Under the pieces are notes generated by a model, which was given only the letters and a program-made list of their open reading frames with translations, searched no databases and had not been told where the DNA came from. Below, piece after piece: positions 13,549 to 45,000 of a DNA stretch of 64,000 nucleotides. A program made the translations under genes and the position numbers. Within the stretch, counting starts at the first letter, position 1; every line of letters begins with the position of its first letter. Source of the stretch: Siphlonurus alternatus (taxonomy: Eukaryota; Arthropoda; Insecta; Ephemeroptera; Siphlonuridae); contig OX463781.1 of NCBI GenBank assembly GCA_949825025.1, positions 38,713,950 to 38,777,949 of the forward strand. Direction: 5' to 3'.

Positions 13549-13877
13549 TGGCGTAATGACCGGTTCTCGTTAAATCACTGAAGTCAAGCAACGTCGAGCG
13601 TGGTTAGTACTTGGATGGGTGAATATTTGAAGTAAAAATCATGATGCTTTTTCCCTGAGGAAAATTTACCCAGTGCAGTGATGCACTTGTGTGTGCGGTT
13701 CCCCAGGCTTTGGACTCGCTTTGATCTGTTGATAAAAAATAGAGGTCACGTCAGTTCTGACTGAGGTTTTTCACGGTTCCTTCAGTCTCACCTCAGTGAA
13801 TGCTGGGACGCGTAACAGGCCATGGCTACCAACCTTTCACTACCTATCCTTACCCATTACCCCGCCGTAAAAAAAAT
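13549..13877 (+). mobile_element. 5S-rRNA-derived SINE (SINE3-type head)
   Basis: Positions about 13558-13622 closely follow the 3' two-thirds of insect 5S rRNA, including the internal pol III promoter: box A AAGTCAAGCAACGTCGAG (13581-13598) and a box C-like TACTTGGATGGGTGA just before 13623. A non-5S body follows (GGTTCCCCAGGCTTTGGACT; AATGCTGGGACG...GGCCATGGC), then A-rich sequence. The body resembles conserved SINE bodies of insects. It lies just past the ALP-A stop codon on the other strand. Confidence 0.75.
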
Positions 13878-13993
13878 GTCACGAAGAATAAAAAAAAAAT
13901 ACACAATGGAGAAGAAAAGACCCTTTGCTTTTTTTTTACATTCATTATTTTATATATAAATACAATATTACTTGATATACATTCACAGACACT

Positions 13994-32875
<18,882 letters not shown>

Positions 32876-32909
32876 TCAAGAAAGTGTGAAACAAAGCATG
32901 TAAGCCGGC

Positions 32910-32915
32910 TTTATA
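32910..32915 (-). promoter_or_regulatory. TATA box of ALP-A
   Basis: Reads CTATAAAG on the minus strand, 40 bp before the ATG, in a context (GCGA-TATAAAG-CGG) shared with ALP-B. A TTCACACT stretch about 28 bp downstream could be the initiator, giving a leader of only about 11 nt. The transcription start is inferred. Confidence 0.65.
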
Positions 32916-33174
32916 GTCGCTGATAATCATTGACTTTTATATTCTTATCTAAATGACAATGTTCAAGAGTCTTAATATTAATAGATTACCTCATTTCATT
33001 CCTACAAAATCATGCAGGTACTTTGTGCTAGTAATGAAATTACGTCTGCACATTTTATCAGTCTAGACGGATGTATTTCACGATTTTACCAGCTGGTGTG
33101 GCATTTAGACAACACGTGCTATGTGTTTAATACACTGGTCGACTGAGACATCATATTAGTACCTCAGAGGATAT

Positions 33175-33686
33175 ATCATCCCTCGTGCGGAGTAATGAAC
33201 TATCTGCTTTTCACGATTTCGTTGCAATAATGAGCTATAGTCAAAATCACATATGAGTTTTCCTCCTGTTTTCCTATGCTTTACATTACCCACCCACTCA
33301 TACCAACCCTCTAAAAACGCTACTAAAATAAATGCCCATTGAAAGTGCGAAAATGTCACATGGACTATGAAAATACTTTAAACATAGTTTTCTTTTCAGA
33401 AGAAAATTTGACAGTGAGATTTAAAAATAACTACATTTTATGTGTGTGTGTGTGTTAAAATTTGGAAAATTATTATTTTTTTTTTAAGTTGTCCCCCCTG
33501 CGCAGAAAGCTGCGCAGTACGGTGAAACTACTAACCGGAACTACTAAAGAAAAGTCGTATGTGATTTTTGGTATATCTGTTATTTCAGGTGAGTGTAATT
33601 ATGAGCTGTAATTTGGTATAAAATCAAATAATTGCGCTTACCTAAAATAGCAAGTATAATAGCTCATTATTCCGGATGAGGGATTA
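33175..33686. repeat. Y-family element, copy 2, with a nested inverted-repeat insert
   Basis: Termini ATCCCTCGTGCGGAGTAATG and CATTATTCCGGATGAGGGAT. The insert at about 33241-33570 is bounded by AAAATCACATATGA and TCGTATGTGATTTT. Lies just upstream of the ALP-A promoter. Confidence 0.7.
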
Positions 33687-33915
33687 TAATTTTATCATGT
33701 AAATCATTTTATATAATTTATAGATCAATTTTCTCATGTATATTCATATTTAGTTTTAATAAGTTAGCTCCGATTAAAAGCAATTGCTCGTTCGAAATAA
33801 TGATCATATTGTGCAACAATTAGTTTTCTGTTACATCATGCATGCATGCAAGCGAGTGCAAATATGAGTTTTCTGCATTAGCAATTTAAAGACAACAATT
33901 CCGTATGGGAGACAT

Positions 33916-34049
33916 TGGGGGCGATTCACGAAAGAGTTATCCAGAAAGTTATCTAGCTTTCTCACTAACCGCGGTTAGCGCCAGCTTAATTCAATGACAC
34001 TAAACGTGGTTAGTGAGAAACCTGGATAACTCTCTTCGTGAATCGTGCC
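33916..34049. repeat. S-family hairpin element, copy 1
   Basis: GGCGATTCACGAAAGAGTTA and its complement at the right end (TAACTCTCTTCGTGAATCG), with internal CGGTTAG / CTAACC arms. Confidence 0.75.
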
Positions 34050-34220
34050 ATTATATTTTCAAGCTTTTAGTGGTTCATTAGGTAGGTATAGGGGCGTGAA
34101 CTTGGGGGGGGGGAGGGGGGTCTGTTGCAACTCGTTTTCCTCCTTCCCTCTGAAATGTTGTATTTAACATGAATAATAATAAGAATTTCCTCTATTTTAA
34201 CATCTTTTTAACAATGGACC

Positions 34221-34497
34221 AAAGTCTTCTGCTCGTTGTTAGTTAACAAAGTATTGTTGTGTAATGTCTGTCGCATGAAGGAAAAACATGGGACGGTTGT
34301 TGATTTACATGTTAACTTATGGAAAATGACCGTTAATTATGAAGCTGAAACTGTTACCTAGCGCCAACAATGCCATTACGTTCTCTGCTCTGGTGGCAAA
34401 ATCAGACACTACGTCATCCCATGTTTAACAATGAAAAAGGCTTCATGCGACAGACATGATAAACAATGGTTTGTTACAACCATTGCGAGTAGAAGAT
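34221..34497. repeat. R-family inverted-repeat element, copy 1
   Basis: GTCTTCTGCTCGTTG...TCTGTCGCATGAA and TTCATGCGACAGACA...CGAGTAGAAGA are inverted; the middle has GCGCCAACAATGCCATTACG. Copy 2 at 45720-46010 has the same order. Confidence 0.8.
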
Positions 34498-35694
34498 TTT
34501 ACAGGGGATTATATTTTCTCAACGTAATTGAAGAAAATCAAAATAAATTTAATATTTTAATAAAATTAAATTTTCTGTCATATTATACGATTCTCATTGT
34601 AAAATTAAAATTATTTTTTAAAATCTGAAGAATTCACTTGAGACTTTTTCCTTGTTTTTTTTTTTTTTTTTTTTTATGAACCGCTGCCTTTTTTTCTGCA
34701 ATAGAGATAATAATTGATCAAAACAATGTTATCTTAAATATTGTTTATCCAAACATGATATGAATCAGATTAATACTAATCTTGCTGTTTCCACCTTTTT
34801 TTTTTAATATTAGTTTATTGAAATCTCGGAATTGGCCTGCTTGACTTAAATAAGACATGCAGGAGACTTTGAACTCATCAATAAGTGGCATACAAATTTT
34901 GAAGTGGATCTGTCTGATTTGTTTTTTGAAAATATAATAAATTTAACATCGAGCCTTATGGTAGGAAACTGGGGTGCTGTTGTGAAACAAACACCCCATT
35001 CAATTTGATCACACCATTAAGCGATTAAGTTTTTGAAAAATCTCGAATTTTAGAAAATATATATATTCATTCATTTTCTACTGACACAAATATTCTTTCA
35101 CTCCGAAGTAACCGAAGTTAGTGACATTCTATAGTTGACTTGTACAGAATTAAGTTTGCAGAAAAGTGAAAATTTTGTTGCATTAAAAGTGTAAAATTTG
35201 CTGTAATATAGTTAAGATTGTTTACGCTAATTTAATCATTTCTTGTAAATTACATGCACTTACTTGAACTTGAACCCTTTGATTTATTATTTCTTATTTT
35301 TCAGAGGAAACTTAATTACCATGTTAAATCCTAGGGTGGTACCAAAATGTTACCATATTAATGAAAAAAAAAAAATTATTTCTACTTCTTCCACAGCTCA
35401 TTTACTTTGCAAATAATATAATTTTGAGCATATTATTTTTGTAAAATAAAATTGATTTTGTCATTTAAAAATTCTCAGGATAAAGTATGCACATGATGAA
35501 GGAATAAGGCTCTCATACATAAATTATGCTAAGGATTTAATTTAATAATGAATTGTGAATAAAGTGAGTTACCAAAATTACATATCACCGCCTGTCTTGC
35601 ATTTTTGCTAGTAAAAATTAAGTTTTAATTTATTTTTAATTTACAAAAACACCACAACAAATAAATAATCAGATTAAAAATTTTTAAATATCAG

Positions 35695-35700
35695 TTTATT
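35695..35700 (-). terminator. Candidate polyadenylation signal of ALP-B
   Basis: AATAAA on the minus strand about 110 nt past the ALP-B stop codon. Such hexamers are common in AT-rich DNA, so this is position-based support only. Confidence 0.35.
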
Positions 35701-35808
35701 CAGGTAAAAATTTCACATTTTTTTTAAAGTAATATTGAGCAAATAATTATATACAAATTCATAGTATTCCAAGGTAAATTTTAAATTCCTGCACTTGAAT
35801 TGGTTGAT

Positions 35809-36002
35809 TTATTTCATATTACAGGCGGTAAGTCCGTCCCCCAGACACGCTGAGAAGCACATGGCGTGGTTGATGAAGTTCTGCTCGTACGTTCCGGTGA
35901 AAAGGTGAGACCAGGGGCCGCTGGCGAACACCGCCACGTCGTCACCTCCGTGGGTCTCGCTGCTCAGGGGTGCCAGGGAAGGGTACCGGTAGAAAGGGTT
36001 CG
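35809..36002 (-). CDS. ALP: ALP-B exon 10 (shortened C-terminus)
   Basis: Residues 457-520. [20 protein letters not shown] contains H474. The match to ALP-A ends just after the codons for LTAC; the frame then reads NMK and TAA at 35809-35811. An AATAAA overlaps the stop and another lies at 35695-35700. The stop is clear, but whether the exon ends by splicing at this point is not. Confidence 0.85.
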
Positions 36003-39000
36003 CTAAAAACAGAAGAGTAAGGTTGTCAGGTTGCTAATAACTAGACCCTAGTTTGAAAAATTATGCATTCAACTCGTCTTTTCCACGTTTAAACCTAATA
36101 TTTTTACCTCTAAAACACATCTTATTTCCTCTTCACTCAAAGTGAGGATGAAATGAAGACAATATTTCTAACATTTTATGCTCAAGAAGAGGAAAAAAGA
36201 CGTAATCTCGTCTTTTCTTCTCTTTTCTTCTCTAAAATGATGCAAAATAAGAGTAGAAAAGACGAGAGTAAAGTTAAATAGCTAATTTATTTTAACTATA
36301 GGGGACGTTTTTCTGTTGAAATGAACTATAATGTAGTATTACTGCGTAAATGGATTCAAGGTGCAAGGGACAAAAAGTCTTGGACTTCTTTAAAATAAAA
36401 ATTAATATTTTGAATTATTGTAATGACCACACCAACTTTCTAGCTACATTTTTAAATAATCTTAGGAAAGACTTTGATAAAAATAAGAATTTTCCGTCGA
36501 TAAGCAAGCTCATTTTTTTATACTTGCAATACGTGACAAATTCTGTAAAATTAGTCAACAAAAGCTTATTATAATTATAATATGCTATATCTATTTATAT
36601 ACTGAATTTCTTAAGGAAACTTATTTAAATACAAATTTAAACTCATGGAATTATTTAATATTTGTGTTTTCAGAGAAGGTGAGAAATGATACTTACAAAT
36701 TTAAAATTTTGAATTAATAAAAGTAAAAATCTAAATGCTTTATGCTTTAGGAATGGACAACCTGCATTAAAATTTTTCATTGCAGAAATGAATAGAGAGT
36801 ACCAAATAATTATGCTACTCTGTTTATTTTTTTATTTTTATGAGATCCAGAACTAATTTTAAATAATTATTGAAAGTGCGTTCACGCTTCCTGTGGAGGC
36901 ATTAAAGGGCGTCGAGTCCCTATCCTTTTTATTAAGGATTCAGGGGTGCCAACTCAACTTACAGAACATTCAATAATTATTCAAAAATAGTTTTGAGTCT
37001 CAAAAAAATCTTTAAAGTCCAGAGTAGTATAATTTGGTACCCTCAATTTATTTCTGCAATAAAAATTTTCCTGCAGGTTGTCCATTTGAAAAATAAATAA
37101 ATTTTCTTTTCATGTCAATTCCACTTCAGTGACATAAAATGTTTAGCTGAAAGTCCCACAATTCTTACCGAAATTATCTCCGGTGATATCATAGCGAGAT
37201 CCGTCAGGGTTGGGTGCCTTGTAGCCAAGTCCGTTGGCGTAGGCCAGGGTGGAGAACGGCTTGCCATCGTCACCCATCTCGGCGATACCTGAGGTAGATA
37301 ACCAGGGTATATTACTAAATTTAGATGTAAATAGGTGGACAGTAAATATATATATACATATATATATATAATAAAAGGAAATTGTTTTTAAAATTGTTGT
37401 TTTTTTATGGAATTTACTTAATATATAGTTGGTGTGGCAATTCTGACTATATGCACAGCATTTAATTCTGCGAATGCTCGAACTGACTTAATAGCAAATG
37501 ATGCAAAGCTGCTAATAATATAAGGTGAAAAACAGCTTTTACCGCACAGTAACAAAAAGAAGTAAGATGAAAATGCAGACACTGTGTCACACTGTACAAT
37601 CAGAATTACCACGGCACTGTCGATTCCAAAAACGAATAAAAACACGTTATGATTGCCAGAGGTGAGAGTATAGATTCCGTGTGTTGTAACTCAAAGATTA
37701 AAATTTTAATTTAAACCCAGACAAAATAACATTCAACATATCAGTTATAAAGCCTACTAAAGGTTCAATTTAAGATAAATAATCAGGAAAACAAAAGTAC
37801 AAAATGTCTAACCGTAGCTCGTAGCTGGTGAAGAAGACAGTAATCCTCTTTAATATATTATCACCAATTGTGGGGAATTCACAAAGCTACCCCCACTTTA
37901 GCCTCGATTTTTATCCCTGGTGCTAAACATGGTGCTAAACTAGGAGCTTAACATAGTTAGCCCCTGGCTTAGCACCATGTTTAGCACCAGGGATAAAAAT
38001 CGAGGCTAAAGTGGGGGTTAAAGTGCCTTAATGAATGCAACCCAATTATTTAGTATTTTATTATTTTCAATAATGGTTCAAAATTCACAGGTTTAAAGCT
38101 AGATCTGTCCGCATATGTGGAGAGTTCTACTCACTGAGGAGGTTCTCTCCACGGTAAGGGTAGCCTCCGAAGCTCATGGTGTGCGCGTGGTCGGAAGTCA
38201 CAACCACCAGCGTGTCTGCAGAGTCTGTGATGGACAGGGCGGCGCGGATCGCCTCATCGAACTGAATTGTCTCGTCCATGGCGATCTGAGCACGCGTGTC
38301 GTGGTGGGCGTGGTCAATACGACCGCCTGGAGAATGGCGCCAAATTTGAATTAATTAGAATCAGATCAGAGATCATTAAGACCAAAAATTTTACCAGTTT
38401 TGAAAATTTTGGTCAAATTTCTTATAATAAGACATGGAGGTGTCTAATGGTTTCTGAAACCATTTAAAAATACAATAATGGACAACATTCATGAAATTTT
38501 TTTATTGCAAAAATGAATAGAGAAAAAAAAATAAATTAATAAATCTGATATATTTTTAAATAATTATTGAAAGTGCGGCCACGCCCCCTGGAGGCATAAA
38601 TAGGCGTCTCGGTCCTATCCTTTTTATTAAGGATTCAGGGGTGAAAACTTAACTTACAGAACTTTCAATAATTATTTAAAAATAGTTCCGGGTCTCAAAA
38701 AAAATCTGAAAACATTCAGAGTATCATAATTTGGTGCCCTCTATTCATTTCTGCAATAAAAAAAAATTCATGTATGTTGTCCATTGTAACAAGGCTATTT
38801 ATAATTTTGAAAATTTTATTTAACTTTGAACTATTTCGAGTTTTTCTTTGCATTTACATAATCACTGCAAGTTTTGCTAACTTCCTACTCACCCTCGACG
38901 AAGAGCACGTAACCGTTGGGGTTTCCGGAGAGCGCTGCGATGGCAGTTCGGGTAAGTTCGGGCAGAGACGGCTTGAGGGCCTCGTTGTTATCTACGTGGT

Positions 39001-42000
39001 ACTGCAAGTGACCGGTCTCGAACAAACCTGATGCAGATACCAACGTCAGCTTGCATGAATATGATGTTACAGCATTATGCAGTACGTTTTAAAGGGTGTT
39101 TTAGGGTTTAAAATTTTCTAAAAAATAGGAAAATTCGGGGTTTTCCATCTAGATTTTTAATAAAAATATTAAAGTATCAAATTCTCAATTGTAAATTAAT
39201 TGCTTCGTATTATAAAACAAGTTTTTTAGAATCTAGCAACTTGGAATTTAATTTGTATGCGGTTAATTTGGGAAGAATATTCTTATTAGGCCACTACAAA
39301 CAAGGCAAGGACTATTATTGTCAAAGCAAAGCATAGACCTGTCAGGCTAGCTCATGCAAGAATGTGTCTTGTACCAAAAGAACAAATCCAACACTCAAAG
39401 GCTTTTATTTTTTTAAAAGCAATGCATGAAACACGAACCTCCCGAGCAACAACCATGCTGCATAGAAATTTTACTTTTATTATCCAACAATAAAATAGTG
39501 CATTAACTCTACTGTATTACAAATGTTACTCGTAGTTTACGTGTAGATTCGACTTCGCGCGGCGATCGTCTTTTGCTTTATCCCATTCAGACATACAGTT
39601 AGACATGTCTCGAAGCTAGGCGTAATAGAGTCTACAGGTAATTTTATATCTTTAGACTATGCATTTCTTGTTATTCCATACAACAAGGTATAATAAGATG
39701 ACAGCTGACATTTTCAATTTTATTTGCCAGTTTTCCTCAATGGAATATTTTACTATAATACTGTACTATGATCTTTTACTGTCAGAAAACTCACCGAGCA
39801 CGTAGTCAGTGTTAGCGAAGTCGATGGCCTGGAGAGTGTTTCGGTCCCAGGCCCAGCCAGAGGTCGCTCCCTCCGCGGCCTTCTGCGCCTGCCACTCCGC
39901 AATCAGGTCCGTATTGTCCAAGCGGAAACCTCGTTTACCCTCCTCGTCAACAAAGGTCGTAGGACGGAAGTAGGCGCGACCTCCAGCAAGAACAACCTGA
40001 GAAATGTGACCTTGTTAATGTAGACTTGAAAAATATAAATGTGTACAGTTAAAGTCAAAGAGATTGGCTGATGGGACACTACACGAGTGTAGATGTGACA
40101 ATGCAGTTGGCTTATCTGACAAGATCGTTGGATTTCAGGTGAGGTGACTTGGAGTTGCTTTCTTTATCTTCTCCATCTAAATCTGGTTACAATGATAGAG
40201 ATCGTCACCACTATGTATGGTGATTATTGGTGACTATTCTGTCTTTCGAACGCAAAGTGTCCTAGTTTTATTGAACTTAACAGTACATGCACGAGACACT
40301 AAAAAAACTATCACCTTTAATTAATTTATTACGTTTAAGTTGTTTGAGAGTAATTGAAAATTAAAAAATGTTTAAGAATAAATTGAAAAACATTCTTATT
40401 CATTATGAGATTTATTAAGTGAAGATTATAGCGCGAAAAAAGTCATTTTGACTTTTTATGCAAATGAGGACTATTTTGTTGTCATTTAGGATGTCCACCA
40501 ATCTCCGGAAGTGGATTGAAATAAGCCTATAAAAAAAGAGGCTGTTTAAACTATTTTTGTATTTTGAGACTATTTTGGCAAAAGATGACTGTTTGTGCCT
40601 TTTTACATATTTTTTGTGCATTTCAGCTCTTTTCTTCATATTGTCAAAATAAAAAGGAAGTAAAGAAACAAAGGGGGACATTCACAAAGCACTTTAACCC
40701 CCATTTTAGCCCCGATTTTTAACCCTGGTGCTAAACATGGTACTAAACCAGGGTCTAACCATGTTAAGCTCATAGCTTAGCACCATGTTTAGCACCAGGG
40801 TTAAAAATCGGGGCTAAATTGGGGGTTAAAGTGCTTTGTGAATGTCCCCCAATGACTTCAGTCTGTGTAACGAAATATAAAAAAATAAAACTTTAAACAT
40901 ACTTTTAAATAGCACTTTTGAAACGCCTTTTTGCTGCATTTTCTAAAAAAAAGTGACATTTTTATGAACTATTTTTTTTTAAAAAAATAGAGACTTTTTT
41001 GTAGACTATTTTCCAAAAATAGGTTGACTTTTTAGGCGCCTATTTTTCGAAAAAAATGTGACTTTTTTGCGCGCTCTAGTGAAGATGTATTTTAGTAATA
41101 CAGTGGTTAAATAAATGAATTGAAGAAGTGTCTCATTATTTTTATGAAAAACTTGATTTAATAACTTAATGATTTTAGAATTAACTTGGTTACATACAAA
41201 TTATTTCAAAGCTGTAGTATAACATAGCTCTTGAAAAAAATCAGGTTTGTCTGTCTGTCCATCGATAGGAAAACGTTCCTAAAAGGTGGAGCTCTATCTT
41301 TCTCTCTCAAATCTAAAACTGGTTATCTCAGGAATTGCCATTTTTTCAACATTGTAGTTGCTAAAAAACATCCACTATTGAGATAATTTATGTCATCCTT
41401 CATCAATTACCAACCATCCTGACTGAAGTATCGATATATAGTTTCCTTAGTCAAAAGCATGTAAATACTGGAATAAATTCCTTCTCTTGGCCGCTCTGGT
41501 TACGAAGGAACTCACAAAATTCTAACCATTGCCATATTGGTTCCACGAAGTGCCGGGAAAAGTTAGTCAGTTTTGATCAGTAAAAAGACAAAAATTTAAA
41601 CGTACCTTGAGGTTCTTGCCGGTGTCCCCACGGACCAGCTGTTCGGCGATGTCGTCACACAGATCGGGGTCAGCGCCATCTCGCCGCACGTCCGCGTCAG
41701 ACTCCCAGTCACGTTCCGCCACGTGAGCGTAGCCCCCGGCAGGAGAGGCGTGCGTGATGCGAGTGGTGGTGACGATGCCGGTCGCCTTGCCTGCCGCCTG
41801 TACAAGATCATCCATTTTTACTATTTGGGATAACATCGGAGTATTTTTATGATTACGTGCTAATTGATAGCATATTATTTTTATATCAAAATTACAACAA
41901 TTGAATACAATATTATATTTTCATATTCATTTGATACCACCTTCTGGAGTAAAATAGTGAAGAAAACATATATGTCTTACAGAGAGGGTTTGGACTAAAA

Positions 42001-45000
42001 AACAACAACCACGATTTTTATTAATAGTTTATTATTTCAAACATTCCTGTAAAATTAGGAGTTTTCCTAAAACCACGATTAGAGTCAGCCTTGCTCAATG
42101 AAGTGCTGATGCGCGGTAAGCCTTATTATCATTATGTTACCGTTTTCAAAAATTTTGTTCAATATTTTCAGGTCTCAAAATACATAAAAAAATACACTAG
42201 ACCGGTTATTTCCAATAAGAATTAAAATTTATTTCTTTGTGGATATTATTTCTTTGATAAAAACTATCAAACGTGTCCATAAATTCAGAACCAGCTAGAG
42301 GAAAAAAAAACAGTGAATTTTCAGCTTAAAACTCTTAATTTTTCTTATATTATTTCTCACTAAAGGAACGTGGAAACTGTATTTCTCACGTATCTTTCTC
42401 ACTGACCTGCGCCTTCCACAGGATGGACTTGACGTGGTTGGAGGTGTTGCGCATGGCGTCACAGTCCTTGTTGAGCACCGCAGCGGTCACTCCCAAGGTC
42501 GCCGTGTTGCCCTTGACCCCTCCCAGGTAGGCGGTGGCCGAGCATGCAGAGTCAGCGACCATCGCGTCAACGCAGTAGGTCTGTGAACAGAAAGTTTGAA
42601 CATAAATTAGTACAATTTGTTTTGAAATATTATAAACCAAACACTTGTGACGTCACTACATCGTATATTGTATACTTTACAGGAACCTGCCGCGCTAGAA
42701 TAGGTGCATCAGAGAGAAAATGTAGAAAAAAATTAATTATAAATTATAGATGGCAATTATTACATCTATATCATTTTCATATTATCTGCTAGTTTATAAA
42801 GAATTAATACACAAGCTACATTTTTGTGTCCTTCAATAATTAAATTTGGCAACAAAGTCAATTTTTCTGATTTAATTTTCAATGCTTTAGAACGTACGGT
42901 TGCTCTTCAGGAGGAGAAGCGAAGGAAGGTAAACATCAGGTCGTTATCCTGTAAGCAGTCAACTCAAATATCTCGTGGTACTACTCGAGTTGCCAATTAT
43001 GTTCCCATTTTAAGATATATATTTCATGACAAAGAATTTTTTTTTTATATAAATTCGAGGAAAATTAATCTAGAGACTTGTATATTGTCACCGAGGAAAA
43101 ATCAATAATATAAAATTTGTGATTTCACAGATATAAATGAACCAAATCTCACTCCTACCACGTGACTTTAAAATCACAATGTTTACGTGTCCATGACAAT
43201 GCAACTGAAGCGGTCACTCACCTTAGAAAGTCCGACGTGTCCGAAACTGTCCTCGAACACCATTCTGTTCTGCTCGCCACCTTGCAGGACTCTCGTGGCA
43301 CTCAGGGTAGGGATAGACATGCCGTCTCCAAGGAACAGAATCACGTTCTTGGCCTGTCCGAGGATCTGGGGACGTGCCAGGTGTTCTGCCAGAGTGTTCT
43401 GTGCCATGTCGTTCCAGAACGTAGCATCTGTATAGAGGTATTAGTTTATGTTAATGTTTCATTTTTAACCATAATTTGTTTTATTGCTGTTGAGTCATTC
43501 AAATTATATGTTTGAAATTATATATTGATGTAACATCTATAGGTTTGTTCGTAAATATAATTATAATTTATTTATCCCTGGAATTACCAAAGGGGAGAAG
43601 GGAAGGGGGAGTCGAGAAGAACCGTAACTCCTTAAAGGAGGGAAAAAAGTGCGAAATACTTCTCCAAGAATCAAAAAAATCAGAAAAAATTTGTAATACT
43701 TCCAGCAATGTGTTTTCGCAAAAAAAGACAAAAAAATAGTGAAAATAACTTTAACGCTTCATTTAACATGTTATGTAAATTATTTAAATAGCGGGTCATT
43801 TCTCCCCCCCCCCCATCATTGGTATAACCGTGGGACCAAAAAAGACCTTGGTAATGCTATAGGGTTATGGATAAAATATATGTGCAGAATATATTATACT
43901 ACTACGAAGAAAGTTAATTAATTTATTTGTTTATTTAAACTTTTTCGATTATACAGGACAGTAATTATAAGTTGACATAAAAGGTATATGTGACAAATAA
44001 AAAAGTTAACATTTACTAATAAGTTGCCTGTGGTTAAATATCGTGTTGTTTTCAGCTTACTTTTATAATAACATTTTAGACCATGACTTGAATGTCAAAT
44101 GTCATTGTTTTAATTCAATAATTATTACTCTCTTTGTTTATAAACAATATAAAAGTGATGGTAATACAAATTTATGTGTTGTTTCGTGAAACTTTTATAT
44201 GTTTGTTATTATTAAAATTAATTACATTTTGAATAATTAAGGGTAAGGTAACGCCACCAATGTTAAAAAAAATCCCTCTCACAAAAATTCTGAAAAAAAT
44301 TTAAAATGTTCTCCTCTACACCCCCTATCAGTAGCTAAAATATCAGGTATACAAATACGATCTAGTTTTTGAGTTATGAATTTTTAAAGTTGACCAATTC
44401 AACATGGGAGTTTCATTTCTCCATGTTAAAGTAGTCAACTTTAAAATTTTATAACTCAAAAACTAGATCGTATTTGTATACCTGATATTTTAGGTACTGA
44501 TAGGGGGTATAGAGGAGAACATTTTAAAATTTTTTCAGAATTTTTGTGAGAGGGATTTTTTTTAACATTGGTGGCGTTACCTTACCCTTAAACGTTAATT
44601 TATTTTAGTTTTTTTTATACTATAATAACATTTCGTTTCATTATAGTATACATTTGCTTGAAGAAAAAAACGCACACACAATCAAATCAGGATACCTTTA
44701 AAATACTTAAAATATATTTTATACTGACACATAATTATTTATATTGTCAAATATTCGTGAAATATAAAGTTTTGCATATATATGGTCTGAGGCTTTAATT
44801 ACTTTATTTATTAAACAATACAATAGTTTATTTCTAATGCAGGAAAAGAGGAGTATACATAAACAAAATAATGGCGGCTAAAGTAATATTATCCATTATA
44901 GATAAAAATAAAATATATCCAAATAATATATATTTTTTTTGTATCCTTTCTGCAAAATATTACACTGCATCATTGATTATTGCAACAATATTCTAAATAT

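Noticed and set aside
35809..36002. ALP-B as a pseudogene because of its early stop
   Set aside because: All ten exons splice in frame, splice sites are intact and every catalytic residue is kept; only the C-terminal tail is lost.
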